DNA from: Rotaria sordida
Taxonomy: Eukaryota; Rotifera; Eurotatoria; Philodinida; Philodinidae
DNA length: 64,000 nt
Assembly: GCA_905250125.1 (NCBI GenBank)
Contig: CAJNOL010000899.1
Span: forward strand, 1 to 64,000
Reading direction: 5' to 3'
In this document: piece after piece, positions 22,660 to 33,543 of the stretch
Layout of the letters: each line of letters starts with the position of its first letter
Position numbering within the stretch: position 1 is the first letter of the stretch
Translations under genes and position numbers: made by a program
The notes under the pieces: generated by a model
The model's database searches: none
What the model was told of the DNA's origin: nothing
Seen by the model: only the letters and a program-made list of their open reading frames with translations

Positions 22660-23878
22660 AAATAAAGAGTTTATGATCAGAAGTTTTCTTAGATATATAT
22701 ATGAGTAGTACAAGTGTAGACGTTTATAATACAAATAAAAGTTTAATATGAAGATGCAAAGTGTTGATATACTTTCTGAGTCTTTGTAATACATGCTTGA
22801 ATAACATTTAATGATAGGTCGTTGCAAGCTTCATTCACAGCATTCTCTAGTTCACGTTGTGACTTTGGATTCTTATTTTTACTTTTCTGCTTGCTAATGT
22901 TTCAAAACAGTTCAATATCGTTAAAATCAGGACCATAACCTGGCTATTTACATAATTCAATATTATATTGTTCATACCATTGTTTGAACTGAGCACTTCT
23001 ATGCCATCTAACTTCGTCAGAAACATATGAGAATCTATTTTAATTCTTTTATAATTCCAAATAAAGCTTCATTTACTGTATCACTATTTAACCAACTATC
23101 AAATTGATAGAAAACATAACGATTCCACAGAATGAAACCAATTAAATTAAGATGCGTCCGTAAAGCTGAAAGTTCCTTCTTTGATGTTGACTCTCCTCGT
23201 CTACACCAAACCATCTGTTGTGTGCTTCTTAAACTCACATAACACTCATCTTCAAAAATATAGCTTTTGATGTTAGCATAATAATGTAATGCAGCAAATC
23301 GGTGTCGTTTTAGTCCATCAATATTGTTGCTCTTGACTGTAACAGGAGACTTGCGTGGACGATAACATTGTATTGTGCGTTCAGTAGTGTTGAAGTGTGT
23401 AAGTGATAGTAATTCAGCAGCAGTAGCCGATCAATCTTGTTCTATGATTTGAGATGAGTCGAGTGCAGATGGACGATCAGGACTACGTCCATAATTTACA
23501 TCGCGATGGGAATGATAATAATTGATAGTGTGGTATATTGTATTAGCATGACAGTTTAGGAATTGTGCTACTCGTGAAATATTTATAGAGTCTTTTTGTC
23601 CACTCACCAATGATGTACCAACGCTTTTCTTTACTTGTTGTGTACATTTTGAATAGAATCATCGAACAACGAAATAGAGACAAAACACCAAATAAATAAA
23701 AGTGATTATACAATAACCGATTGTTAAATATTATTCAAAGATGTATTAAAAAGACTCAGAAAGTATATCAACACTTTGTACCGTCATATTAAACTTTTAT
23801 TTGTGTTATAAAGGTCAACATTTGTACTATTCATATATATATCCAAGAAAACTTCTTCTGACCGTAAACTCTATATTT
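22660..23878 (-). mobile_element. Tc1/mariner-like DNA transposon, decayed
   Basis: 1.2 kb bounded by TA (22658-22659, 23879-23880) with terminal inverted repeats of about 145 bp. The outer ends read AAATAAAGAGTTTA on the left and AAATATAGAGTTTA on the complement of the right. Both arms share TATATATATGA, CAAATAAAAGTTTAATATGA and GTTGATATACTTTCTGAGTC. It encloses one transposase relic on the minus strand. Confidence 0.9.
22743..23647 (-). pseudogene. Tc1-like transposase, inactivated
   Basis: From an ATG at 23647 the frame begins MYTTSKEKRWYIIGEWTK. After a frameshift comes an HTH (DSINISRVAQFLNCHANTIY), then a DDE core with first acidic residue in FEDECYVSLRSTQQM (open at 23035-23238), then, after another frameshift, a C-terminal block with YGPDFNDIELF-stop-NISK, corresponding to the conserved YSPDLNPIENLW box. 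At least two frameshifts and three in-frame stops (TGA after IIEQD, TAG before PGYGP, TGA at the Trp position) make it dead. Confidence 0.85.
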
Positions 23879-23880
23879 TA

Positions 23881-24283
23881 GATCAATAATACGATTTGTA
23901 GTCCTTTTGTCGTTGGTAATCAAAATAAAACTGAATGATTTTGTATACAGAATATGTTAACATTACCTATTCAACTCAATGTTAACAGACATGTATTACT
24001 TAGATCTTTGTTAATATATATGGTTAGAAAAGTCTATCTATCTTTTTCTTGTTATGTCGATTAGTTTTTGTCCTATTTTCGCTTTCATAAACGATAAAGA
24101 TAAGATAATTATACGACACATATTTCTGTTTTGAATTTTCATATCGACAGACACATGTACAGATATGCAATTGTACAAGAGAAAAAAAAACACAAAAAAA
24201 ATCGACATACACTGAGAGAAAAAGATAAAGTATTACATATTGAAAAGAGAGAGAAATTATTAACATTAAACATTTAATTATAG
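23881..24283. other. short spacer after the Tc1 element
   Basis: AT-rich 3' flank of the BCL7-like gene; nothing recognised. Confidence 0.5.
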
Positions 24284-24739
24284 TTAAGCTTGACTTGATT
24301 GACTGGTACTTTCTTCATCGACAATCATTTGAGTATCTTGTGTTTCATTAGAATTAGATTCTTGTTGTTTCTGTTGTATTTGAATTTCTTCTTGTTGTTC
24401 CTGTTGTATTTGAATTTCTTCTTGTTGTTTTTCAGTATTATTATTAGCAAGATCAGCTATTTTATCAACAACAGTTTGTGAAGCAAGTGTTGGAGCTGTT
24501 GCTGGTGCTGGCATCCATTTATGAACACGCATTGATGTTTCATGAATGACTACCCAACGTTTTTCCCATTTTCGTACAGCTTGTGATGTATAAGAATATT
24601 GAAGAGCTCGTTTAAGATCAGGATCATTGGAATTTTGACTCTGATTTATTTTACCTCCATAAACACTGCCACTATAACGAGTCGATGCACTATATGATGA
24701 CCCGCCACGGGCTTCACTCCGAAGACGAGGTACGATCAT
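24284..24739 (-). CDS. BCL7: BCL7 family protein (SWI/SNF-BAF accessory subunit)
   Basis: Single open exon of 151 aa. The BCL7 N-terminal domain is recognisable as AVRKWEKRWVVIHETSMRVHKWMP at residues 54-77 (family pattern: kvRKWEKkWVtvgDTSLRiyKWvP), preceded by RLRSEARG at the extreme N-terminus, which fits the family's RAETRSR start. Between these is a Ser/Gly/Tyr-rich insert of about 30 residues. The C-terminal half is Gln/Glu-rich with two copies of QQEEIQIQQ, then an acidic/Ser tail. In animals BCL7A/B/C bind the BAF chromatin-remodelling complex at the nucleosome acidic patch. On the minus strand a TTTCTAG acceptor-like site lies 6 nt before the ATG, so a 5'UTR intron or an extra upstream exon is possible. 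Head-to-head with STYXL1, 424 bp apart. Confidence 0.85.
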   Translation of the reverse strand: MIVPRLRSEARGGSSYSASTRYSGSVYGGKINQSQNSNDPDLKRALQYSYTSQAVRKWEKRWVVIHETSMRVHKWMPAPATAPTLASQTVVDKIADLANNNTEKQQEEIQIQQEQQEEIQIQQKQQESNSNETQDTQMIVDEESTSQSSQA

Positions 24740-25163
24740 TTGATCTAGAAATAAATTTATTTTTGTTTTTGATTCTTGTTAAAAGTATTCTTGTCTTGAA
24801 AATATAGAAATTTTTCTTTTTTAAACAATATACTGATTTGAAATTGCAGACGAGTAAAATAAAAGGATTAGACAAAAGAAAAAAGACACAATTGACTCAT
24901 AGTATACCTAAGTGTTTATTGATTGCTTCTTGAACCTATTGAAATACTTCACTTCTAAGTATTTATACGAGAAAAAAAAACATATTTTTTCGAATTTTCT
25001 TCTTTGAAACGTTTTTGTAGTTACATTCTAAACGAATATTTTTCTATAGATGACGCTGTTTGTTAAATACTAGTTCGTTGTCTATAGAGATGAAGATACT
25101 AATGTCTGCATTCTTTCAATTTATGAATACAGAATTGATTTTATTAAAAATAGAAAGAGAACA
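24740..25163. promoter_or_regulatory. shared upstream region of BCL7 and STYXL1
   Basis: 424 bp between divergent start codons; both promoters must lie here or in the first introns. No TATA box or other element is distinct enough to place. Inference from gene arrangement only. Confidence 0.4.
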
Positions 25164-26547
25164 ATGTTTCCACCACCATTCGAATTAATTGAATGTATTG
25201 ATCTATTTAATATACTCAATGCTGAAATTAATGGATTAGCACGTATTAGTGATATTAATTATCTCTATTTACTTGGTTTTTATTTGTTTTGTTTTTTTGA
25301 AAATATTTTTTATAATCATATTGAAATTTTCTTAGATTGTCGATCACGTAAAGAATATGATGAAAGTCATATAATAAGTGCTAATCATATACGACGAGTA
25401 AGTTTATATATATATATATATAGTATTTGATTGAAATCTTTTGTATATATTATCAAGAATGAAGATGGTCAATATGAAATGCCATGGCATGCTGATCTTG
25501 AAACACGTGAACATATTGTTCTCTATGATAGTCGAACAGATAATTTACCATTAAAAGAACAAGGTATATAATCGATGTTGTTTTTTGTTTTAGCAATGAA
25601 GATTAGTTATTGAAATGTTATTTTATTGATATAGATGATATATATGTATGTGGAAATTTACTTCATCAACATGTAACTGGATTGACAACTATTAAAATTG
25701 TTCAAGGAGGATTTCAATTATTTTCAAAATTATATCCATTTTTACGTACACATCAATCTCTTTATTCACCAAGAGTAAATTTTATATTTATTTATTTTGA
25801 TTAATAAATTTTGAAAATATTTTCTATTAGGAATTAGAATTAATACAAACTTATCCAAATGAAATATATCCAAAATTAGTTTATTTAGGTCGTCGTGAAC
25901 ATGCTGTTAATTCACAAATAGTGAAAGATTTAAAAATTCGTGCTTATGTTAATTGTACAAAACATGAAGATTATTTGTTAGTATTTTTGTTTGTTTGTTT
26001 GAGATATTTTTTTTTTCTTATTTTTATTGTTAAAATCATAGAATACAAAATAGTGATTCACGAAAATATTGTCGTGTTCCAATAGATGATGTTTATGATG
26101 CACAGAATATATTTGACTTATTACATGATGCTGTTAATTTTATATGTAAAATTTTTTTTCATTTACAAATATTTAAATGATTTTTGTTTAATAGCTGTAG
26201 CTTATGATCGTGGAGATCCTGTTCTTGTTTATTCCGATCGTGGTGTTAGTCGATCAGCAGCTGTTGTTGTTGCTTTTGTTTCATTTCAAATGCGAATGAG
26301 TTCACAAGTAAGTTTTAGTTAAAAAAAAAAAACAAAATCATTCAATGAATAGTTTATGTTGTTTTTTTTTCTTCTTGTAAATATTTAGCAAGCTCTAAAA
26401 TATGTTGAAGAACATCGACCTATACGTCCTCAACAATCATTTATTGCTTGTATTGATAAATTGAATGAAAAATTACAAGAATTGAAAGAAGCTATGTCGA
26501 CTGCTAATCAAACATCAGTAACCGATGATGAACAAACAAGTTCATGA
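25164..26547 (+). CDS. STYXL1: STYXL1/MK-STYX-like pseudophosphatase (rhodanese + dead DSP)
   Basis: Eight exons: 25164-25275, 25336-25397, 25458-25563, 25635-25774, 25831-25976, 26042-26145, 26195-26307, 26389-26547. All junctions are in frame and give 313 aa, the same length as human STYXL1. The N-terminal half is a rhodanese-like domain (YLYLL-DCRSRKEYDESHI at about residues 32-50, and LYDSRTDN further on). The C-terminal half is a dual-specificity phosphatase fold starting PKLVYLGRREHAVNS. The signature loop reads VYSDRGVSRSAA: the HCx5R His and Cys are Tyr236 and Ser237, while Arg243 is kept. Vertebrate MK-STYX is also dead here (Phe-Ser) and acts as a binding regulator in MAPK, stress-granule and mitochondrial pathways. 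By analogy this protein binds phospho-substrates without hydrolysing them. Confidence 0.88.
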
Positions 26548-27611
26548 ATTATAAACTGATTTTTTTCCTGTTTTGAAATATAATTATTTATTTCATCATT
26601 TTTTTTTTCTACTATATTTATATGATGTAATCATCAAACATAGAGCAGAGTTTTCCAATACTATAGTTGTTCCGCTCAATAGAAAAAATATTGTACGCAT
26701 CAAAATATAAGAGAAGTGACACTATCCGAAGAAGACGAGTATAAAGAAATAAAAATATAAAAAATTTTGATATGTTTATAAATTGTTCATTTTATATGAT
26801 CAGATTATTTTAATTTTGAATAGAAAAAACGTTTCTGTAAACTTGAATAACAAATAATCTTTTTTTAGTTGATAAAACCAACACAATTAACAATAAGAAA
26901 AAAAAATAGACCATAGTGCTTGAATAAATATGATGAAATAGTTTAGATTCACTATTGAGAAGTTTTCTGATTGTCACGCTGTTGACGAGATTCTCAAGCA
27001 GAGGCAATCACATGAACTTCCTACCGGAAATGTATTCTGTACCGGATCAAGTCATCGGCGTTAATAACTATTTCTGGAAGGTTTTTCTTTTCTTTGCTCT
27101 TCGAGTTTAACTGAAGTGAATGGAAAATTTCTTGGAAGATAAATCGTACCCAAACCTATTTGATACAGTAAATACAATTATTTTCTTGTTTGCATTATTA
27201 TGTTCTGTTTGCTGCATTCAGCTGCTTTGTACTTTAATCTCTTGTGATAAAAATTTTATCATTTTCATATTTCATATTTTCTTAGAATGAGATTTGATCT
27301 CGAAGAAAAATATGTGTTGTCTCATTTGAGAATATGTATGGATTCTACTAATTCAGAATTGTTTGTCGTCATAGGTTCTTCTGTGATATGTAAATCTTTT
27401 GTATATCTAAGTAAGTAAATTAAAATGTGTTCAAACTGCTCGTCTCACTATCAAAAATTACAATAAAAAGTTAAATCATGTCTCTCAGTCATTTTCAATA
27501 TTTAGTTGAACAGTTGTGTTTCAATCGACTCATTTCAAATTTAGCAAATTATTATCGTCAACAACTTATTCAAAAGGAAAATAATCTAAAACTTAGGTCT
27601 CATGATGACCG

Positions 27612-27694
27612 GACAATTCGTCGCAATGACATAATGCAATCATATCATTGCGACGAATTGTCTATGCGACGAATTGTCTATGCGACGAATTGTC
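27612..27694. repeat. 18-bp inverted repeat plus two tandem copies
   Basis: GACAATTCGTCGCAATGA (27612-27629) faces its exact complement (27645-27662) across 15 bp. Two further tandem copies of TATGCGACGAATTGTC follow at 27663-27678 and 27679-27694. The GACAATTCGTCGC word looks like a transposon terminal sequence, and the flanks (AGGTCTCATGATGACC and CAGATCTCATT) are weakly complementary. Confidence 0.85.
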
Positions 27695-28824
27695 CTAGTA
27701 CCAGATCTCATTAGAGAAACCAAAAAATGAGAATCATGTACACTTATCATCAAATAAAATTTTGTTCTTGTTTGATTAGTCATTTGAAAACAATTATGAT
27801 AAGTAAGAAAAAGAAAATCATTTTCAAATATTGTTCAAGTGCTGAAACCTTCGAAATTTGAAATAAAATATTATCAATAAGTATTCTTGCTCATATAAAG
27901 TAAAACGTAAAAAAATGAAACTTTCAAAACAAAATTAGTATCAGTATTTCATTAATCAACAGTTTCAATTCATAGGTTATTTTGTGCACATTAGTTGTTT
28001 TTCACTGCGTTGGTTTATGAACCGCCTATAAATTTGATGGACAATTAAAGTTAAATGAATATTCCTAGAAATAAAGAAATCGGAAAAATAAAAATTGTAT
28101 CTCTACTTCGAATATTTTTTGATTTCGATGTAATATTCTTATTTGTTGAATTCAATTGAAAAAACAAATAAGATGCTATATAATGTTTGTTTTTAAAAAC
28201 TATAAAATAAATCTTAATAATACAAGCCTAGTGGTAAATACTGTGCGATTAATGAGACTTCTAATGAACTTTATCAATGATGTTGATGATACACGAAGTT
28301 CATTTGTGGATGTATAAAAGCACAAACTTCGATACACTACCAATTGATAAAATGTAGCCAATATTCATGTTTTAAATAAGATCACTAATCATGTATTATT
28401 ATTGGAAAGATTGTATAGATCTGAAATATCGAATTGAAAATGTTACCAGTAGTCAGTATCATGAACAATTATATTACTATATTTTTTCGGGTCAAAATAT
28501 ATTTCTATCCCTTAAAAATGCATTATGTCAGAGATCTTTAAGACGTTGGTGGATCACCGTAAGATTTCCCCCGTATGTTATCTTCAGACGATGCTACGAG
28601 TTTGTTTCTTTATGACTGTATACAGAGCAATCGAATCATATAAAAAGAAATATGAAGTAAAATGAAGGTTGTATATGACCTCCTTGTACGCCGATAGTAA
28701 ACAAATATCTTTGTTTTCGTCAATCATTTTTGTATACAACATGAATATATATGATCATTATGGTTGACAACGTAAACTGCGTTATTTCTTAAAGTATAAC
28801 TTTTTACGACTAGACACTAGAGGC

Positions 28825-29095
28825 CGTCGGATCCAAAAATTTTGGATTCGGATCTAGTTGATTAAACTTTTTCGGAGCCGGTCACAAATTGTACTCTTGA
28901 TGCTTAATGAGATTTTTTTAATTCATACCTGATAACTCCTAGGAACACACCCTTAACAATTTTGAAGCAATCTCAATCATAATTTTATAAGAATCAACTT
29001 ATAACTAGCTCTTTTTTCAGAGTATCACTCATGAAGTCAGACTCGAACCCGGTCAATAGAAAATTTTCAGACCCGGATCCGGGTCCTCCTGCGTA
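28825..29095. repeat. CGGATCC/GGATCCGG word cluster
   Basis: Two dense ends surround plain AT-rich DNA: GTCGGATCC, TTGGATTCGGATC and GGAGCCGGTC at 28825-28885, and CGAACCCGGTC with ACCCGGATCCGGGTCC at 29048-29084. The AAAATTTT-type centre is shared by both ends. See findings for the wider class. Confidence 0.55.
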
Positions 29096-29767
29096 GCATC
29101 AACTTCTTTAATCATGTAATGCACTATAAACATAAGAAGTGGTTTTCTTCTGATGATCGAGTTAAGAATGATCTAATGCATTACACACAAGAGTACCAAA
29201 AATTAAAAGAAAGCTAAAGAATAACCTAAAGCAATAAGTTTGAGGTTTTGTGATTGTCTCAGTGTTTATATAAACAATGACATTCAACTTTTCTATTGGC
29301 ATCTTGTAATGGAATCCATCCGTTTCAATTACCATCACCTAGTTCAATATTGTTTTCATTCAGACAACAACAACTCCAACTGTTTGATAAGGAGGTATTA
29401 GCTATCCTGCGAATCTTTGCATTGCATGACTCACTATCTAATCCTGTTTAATTAGTTGCGTGAAATAAGCAATAGGCATCAAATGTCTAAATACAGAAGA
29501 ATAAAATATATAGACAACTAGACAAAAGAAATATTCATGCGTAACTTATTGCTTAATCTAGTTGATCTATGATGATGAAAGACTCTATAAACAATCATTT
29601 CTCATAATGAACATATCTATAGCATAAAGAAAGTTTGAATTTCTAATAATCTTATTATAAGGTTTCGTAAAATATAAATTTTTTATTTTATAAATTTATC
29701 AATCTAAAAAATGATTTAAAAATCTATTCACATTATATTAAATAAAAGATCTCGTACAGTCATCGCT

Positions 29768-30619
29768 TCATGTTGTATCGAAGTTGAGATGACTATCGTC
29801 ATGGATCGAATGTTCTAAGATAAATTGCAACTGTTTGACACTTGGTCGATCTGTAGGTGTTTTACTCTTGTAAACCCAAATAACTCGACCATTTCGATCA
29901 ATAATAGCATTACCACCCATCTGATTTGGATCGTCATTTTTGTCTAATTTCGTTGGTAATTGTTTTCCACTTAATTTTTGTTCGACATAATAATCTAATG
30001 TTTGAACATTCCATACACGAGCATATGCTTTATTAGGAAATCCAAAATGTTGGTAGAGACAACGATCACTATCACAATAGATATCAAAAGGACATTGAAC
30101 TTCATTTTTCCATTGACGGGCACTATCAATTGATGATGTAAAACTAACAATGACAATATGACATTGATTTAAAGTTGTCAACAGTTGCACATGTTCTCGT
30201 CAAGGTAATCAAGCAAGATGACGTAGAAAAACAAATAAATTTCGATCATGATTTGTATATATACTTTTTAAATCAATCAATTCATCATTATTAATATTCA
30301 AAAGTTGAATATCGGAAGGTAATGTAGATGGATATGAAGATGAAAGTATAGATTGATTATCAACTTCAGATAGAAAATTATTCCATCGAATTCGAAGATC
30401 AGAGAAAGATGAATTTTCTAGATGTTGTTTTAATTCATTATAATCAGACAAATTAAGCAAATTACAAAGATTGACCAGAATTGATATGTATTTACCTAAT
30501 GATGAAATACGATCTTGAGAAAAAAAATCATTAGGATTCGAAATAAATTGTTCATGAGCAGTAGAAAGTATAGAATTCAATTGAGAGATTGAATCTTCTA
30601 TTATTGTAGATGTATTCAT
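29768..30619 (-). CDS. SELENOL: selenoprotein L-like, peroxiredoxin-like (AhpC/TSA fold) with U-x-x-U
   Basis: A continuous 284-codon frame on the minus strand (start ATG 30619, final TGA 29770-29768) interrupted only by two TGA codons, at 30211-30209 and 30202-30200. They lie two codons apart: FVFLRHLA-TGA-LP-TGA-REHVQLL, so residues 137 and 140 would be Sec. In the PRXL2/SelL branch of the AhpC/TSA thioredoxin-fold family this is precisely the redox CxxC site (RHfgCxxCRE). SelL is the known aquatic-animal form with UxxU forming a diselenide. Downstream the domain continues without lesions: HIVIVSFTSSIDSARQW, CPFDIYCDSDRCLYQHFG, then NQMGGNAIIDRNGRVIWVYK and the TPTDRPSV segment. Residues 1-125 are a helical, polar extension. 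The alternative, a pseudogene, would need two nonsense changes exactly at both redox cysteines and nowhere else. A convincing SECIS was not found by eye in the 3' flank. Confidence 0.85.
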
Positions 30620-31352
30620 TATCTAAAATAAGAAAAAAAAAACAAAAAAATAATCATCTATAACACTCTATTAATAACTTTATTTTCAAAGGAAAGCAAT
30701 GCTTCGATTAGTATTTCGAATAGAAATCCTAAATAAAATAGTTTTATACACTCTATTTACACTAGTAAAGTATACAACAGTGAAGTTGTTTTCAATTAAA
30801 AATGCAAAAGAAGCAACGAAAAATCTTATTTTTTTCGTTTGCTACACAATATCTAATGACATTAAAACAACAACGATCGGAGAATAGAAAAAAAACAAGT
30901 AAAGTATTCAAAAATAATGGAATAAATTACATTTATTTTAAAATTTGTTTACCATCTCAAAAACAACGTAATACTCTATTCAACAAAATGTGGATTGTGA
31001 AACAACGTATATATCGAGAATATCAGATATTCTGTATATTTTGCTTCCTCTAGATACATCTGTCATTAGACAACCTAGCTCCCACAAATAAATTTAATCT
31101 TTTCTTATTATCGTTCCTAACGATAGTTATTTTATAGTATAAAAAAAAGAGGCACATTAGACATGCATTATAATGTTGTTCTTTTGCTATACATGTAAGT
31201 TAGTAGCAATTAATGAATAAAAAGAAAAAGACCTTGATGGAAATTTTTGAACTTAGGATTCTTGCCAATGAGAAATTATTTTTCTAAGGCAAAAAAAAAC
31301 GATAAGAATAAGTTCGTAATTAAATTTTATAATAAGAAAAGATAAACTTATC

Positions 31353-31384
<32 letters not shown>

Positions 31385-32852
31385 CATCTTCATTGAATTT
31401 AATCAAAGATTTTGACATTTAATAAATAAAGACCAGAAATAATATATTTTTCTGATTGACTTGACACATAAGATAAGAAAGGTTGTATTCATCTTTTGTG
31501 CACTCTTTTAAACTATCACACCTTTTATTAGTAACTTTATTGTCAAATAAAATCTATTTGCTCTGTTTTATACGTTCTTCTTTGTTTTTTTGCTTTTTTG
31601 TTATCTTTACTTTCATATTTTTCTTCTTTCTTTTTATGATCATCGATAAAGCTTATATGATGTATGAAGATTGACTTCAAACGAAACAACAACAACAACA
31701 ACAACAACAAAAACACGTCGAAATAAAAAAATGTAGATTTCATGAAAACATGTTTTTTTTTATCAATAGTAGTTAGATGTATGGTTAAAAAAAGAGAAAA
31801 GAAAGAAAAAAATCTAGCGCTATCTTTTCTTTGTCAAAAGAAAAAAAAATAACTGACATAGTTGAATTTTTTCAGTAGTTATTTTTATTCCTTTCTTTCT
31901 TTACTCGTCAACTTGTTTATGAAATAAGCACAAAGTAAAGAAATAGTTTTTTTTTTTTTTTTTTTTTTTTTTACTACCTTAAATGACTAAGATGTCGTAG
32001 CAAGCGTATGCCAATTAAATTCGTCTATATTCAGATAGTAATAATAGTACGAGCAGCAGCAGCAGGTGACCTTGAAATATACCAGCAAACGATACTTGAA
32101 TAACAAACTTTGACAAATAATATTTGTTGTTCTGTTAGACGTGCGCCAACATTACCGCCAAATCTTTCGATCAACACACTAAAACAGGAGGAGGAGAACG
32201 AGAGAGCGGCAAAAAACACAGAAAGAAAAAGAATTTATAATAGTGGAAAAAAAAGAAGCACAAAAAAAACCAAGAAAAGGTAATAACACACACATACGTA
32301 TTCATAATCAAAATACTCTAGTGGCAATACCTGATTATTGATAAATTTTCATAAATTATACAGACTATATATTTTTTTTCTTTTTTTCATTACCCTCATC
32401 ATTATTATAGCAAGAAAAGTAATTAGATAGCTCAAATCGAGCGAAAATATTTTACCAATTGATACACACTAGCATTATTATACTTTAAACAACAACAATA
32501 TATAGGTGAGAAAGAGAGAAACATACTTTTATGTACAATATCTTATGACATATGCGTAAATGTATTCAAACTACATTGACTAATATGTATATTTATTTAA
32601 TATTTCTTTTGTTTTTAAGTATGTATATTAGTTGTAAAAGAAAAGAAATTATTCATTTTAGTAGATATTTTAGGATTTGATAATGACATGTCTATGTTTG
32701 TCGTTTTACAATCGATCTTTTTTTTTCAGTAGTGAATGAAAAGACAGAAATATTCATTCTATGCAAGTGTTAAAATAAAATATAAAAGACAAGATTAATA
32801 GTTTACTGTCTTAAGTCTTTCTTAACTTTTATTGACATTAATAAGATGGAGA

Positions 32853-32885
<33 letters not shown>

Positions 32886-33543
32886 AGAATTAGCTAGTTG
32901 TGGTTTTGTATATTCTGGTCACGAATTTTCACTTCAGTTTCTTTACTTCCTTTCTTGTTCTGCCGCTGACTATAAAACACGACAATTTCTTTTTCTTATT
33001 TAAATAGAACACGGATAAATATTCGAGCATTTATTCTTTTTCTTTTAGCTCGGAAAAAAGTGCGGTAAGTAAAACCCATGTGTTATATTGATGTGGTTAT
33101 TTAGAAGATAATTTTTAATGGTTTCTTTTTGTGTCCTTTACTTTTATCTATATACATTTTTTATTATTGTAATGAGTAGTTGGATGATGCCGATGGAAAT
33201 ATGAAAGTGAAAAAATGTTAGAATAATATCCGATCTTTCTAAAGAACAAAAGAAATACAGTTTTAAGAATAAATTGTCGGTTGTATAAAGAATTTGAAGT
33301 TCTTTTATTCTAATTTTTTTTTGTGTAAGACCGAAAAAAAAAGAATAACTAATATTTATCTGTTGTGAAAGCTTAAGTTTTTTTTTCTATTCGTCTTAGA
33401 TATATGTAAATCAATATTTTTATATTTAGACATCTATTGATTGTTAGTTGATATCTATTATTCAATTTTGTATTTGATTGAAATATATTTCAATTAGAAA
33501 GTATTCAAGACAATTTTCAAAAAAAACAAAAATAATTTTATAG
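30620..33543. other. intergenic, low-complexity tracts
   Basis: No gene recognised. Simple repeats: (TA)n about 31365-31385, (CAA)9 about 31684-31712, a poly-T tract of more than 20 near 31948-31972, (GA)n about 32855-32882. The last part is the 5' flank of the proline-rich gene. Confidence 0.6.

Larger units (their letters stand above)
26548..29767. other. intergenic, repeats only
   Basis: No recognisable protein gene. It holds an inverted plus tandem 16-18 bp repeat (27612-27694) and a CGGATCC-type word cluster (28825-29095). The short open frames at 27478-27714 and 28391-28615 show no family. The part below 29768 is the 3' flank of the minus-strand selenoprotein gene and should hold its SECIS element. 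Confidence 0.55.

Noticed and set aside
22349..22660. Overlapping open frames on both strands
   Set aside because: Caused by TTCGAAT-type complementary words; no protein similarity.
24299..24481. Hydrophobic plus-strand frame antisense to BCL7
   Set aside because: Complement of the Gln/Glu repeat (polyLeu/Phe), a composition artefact.
29768..30619. Reassignment of TGA to Trp in this genome
   Set aside because: Other genes here end in TGA (STYXL1) and use TGG for Trp; TGA to Trp would also not suit the redox motif.
29768..30619. Two separate small genes or an intron at the double TGA
   Set aside because: The family alignment runs through without gap and no splice sites bracket the motif.
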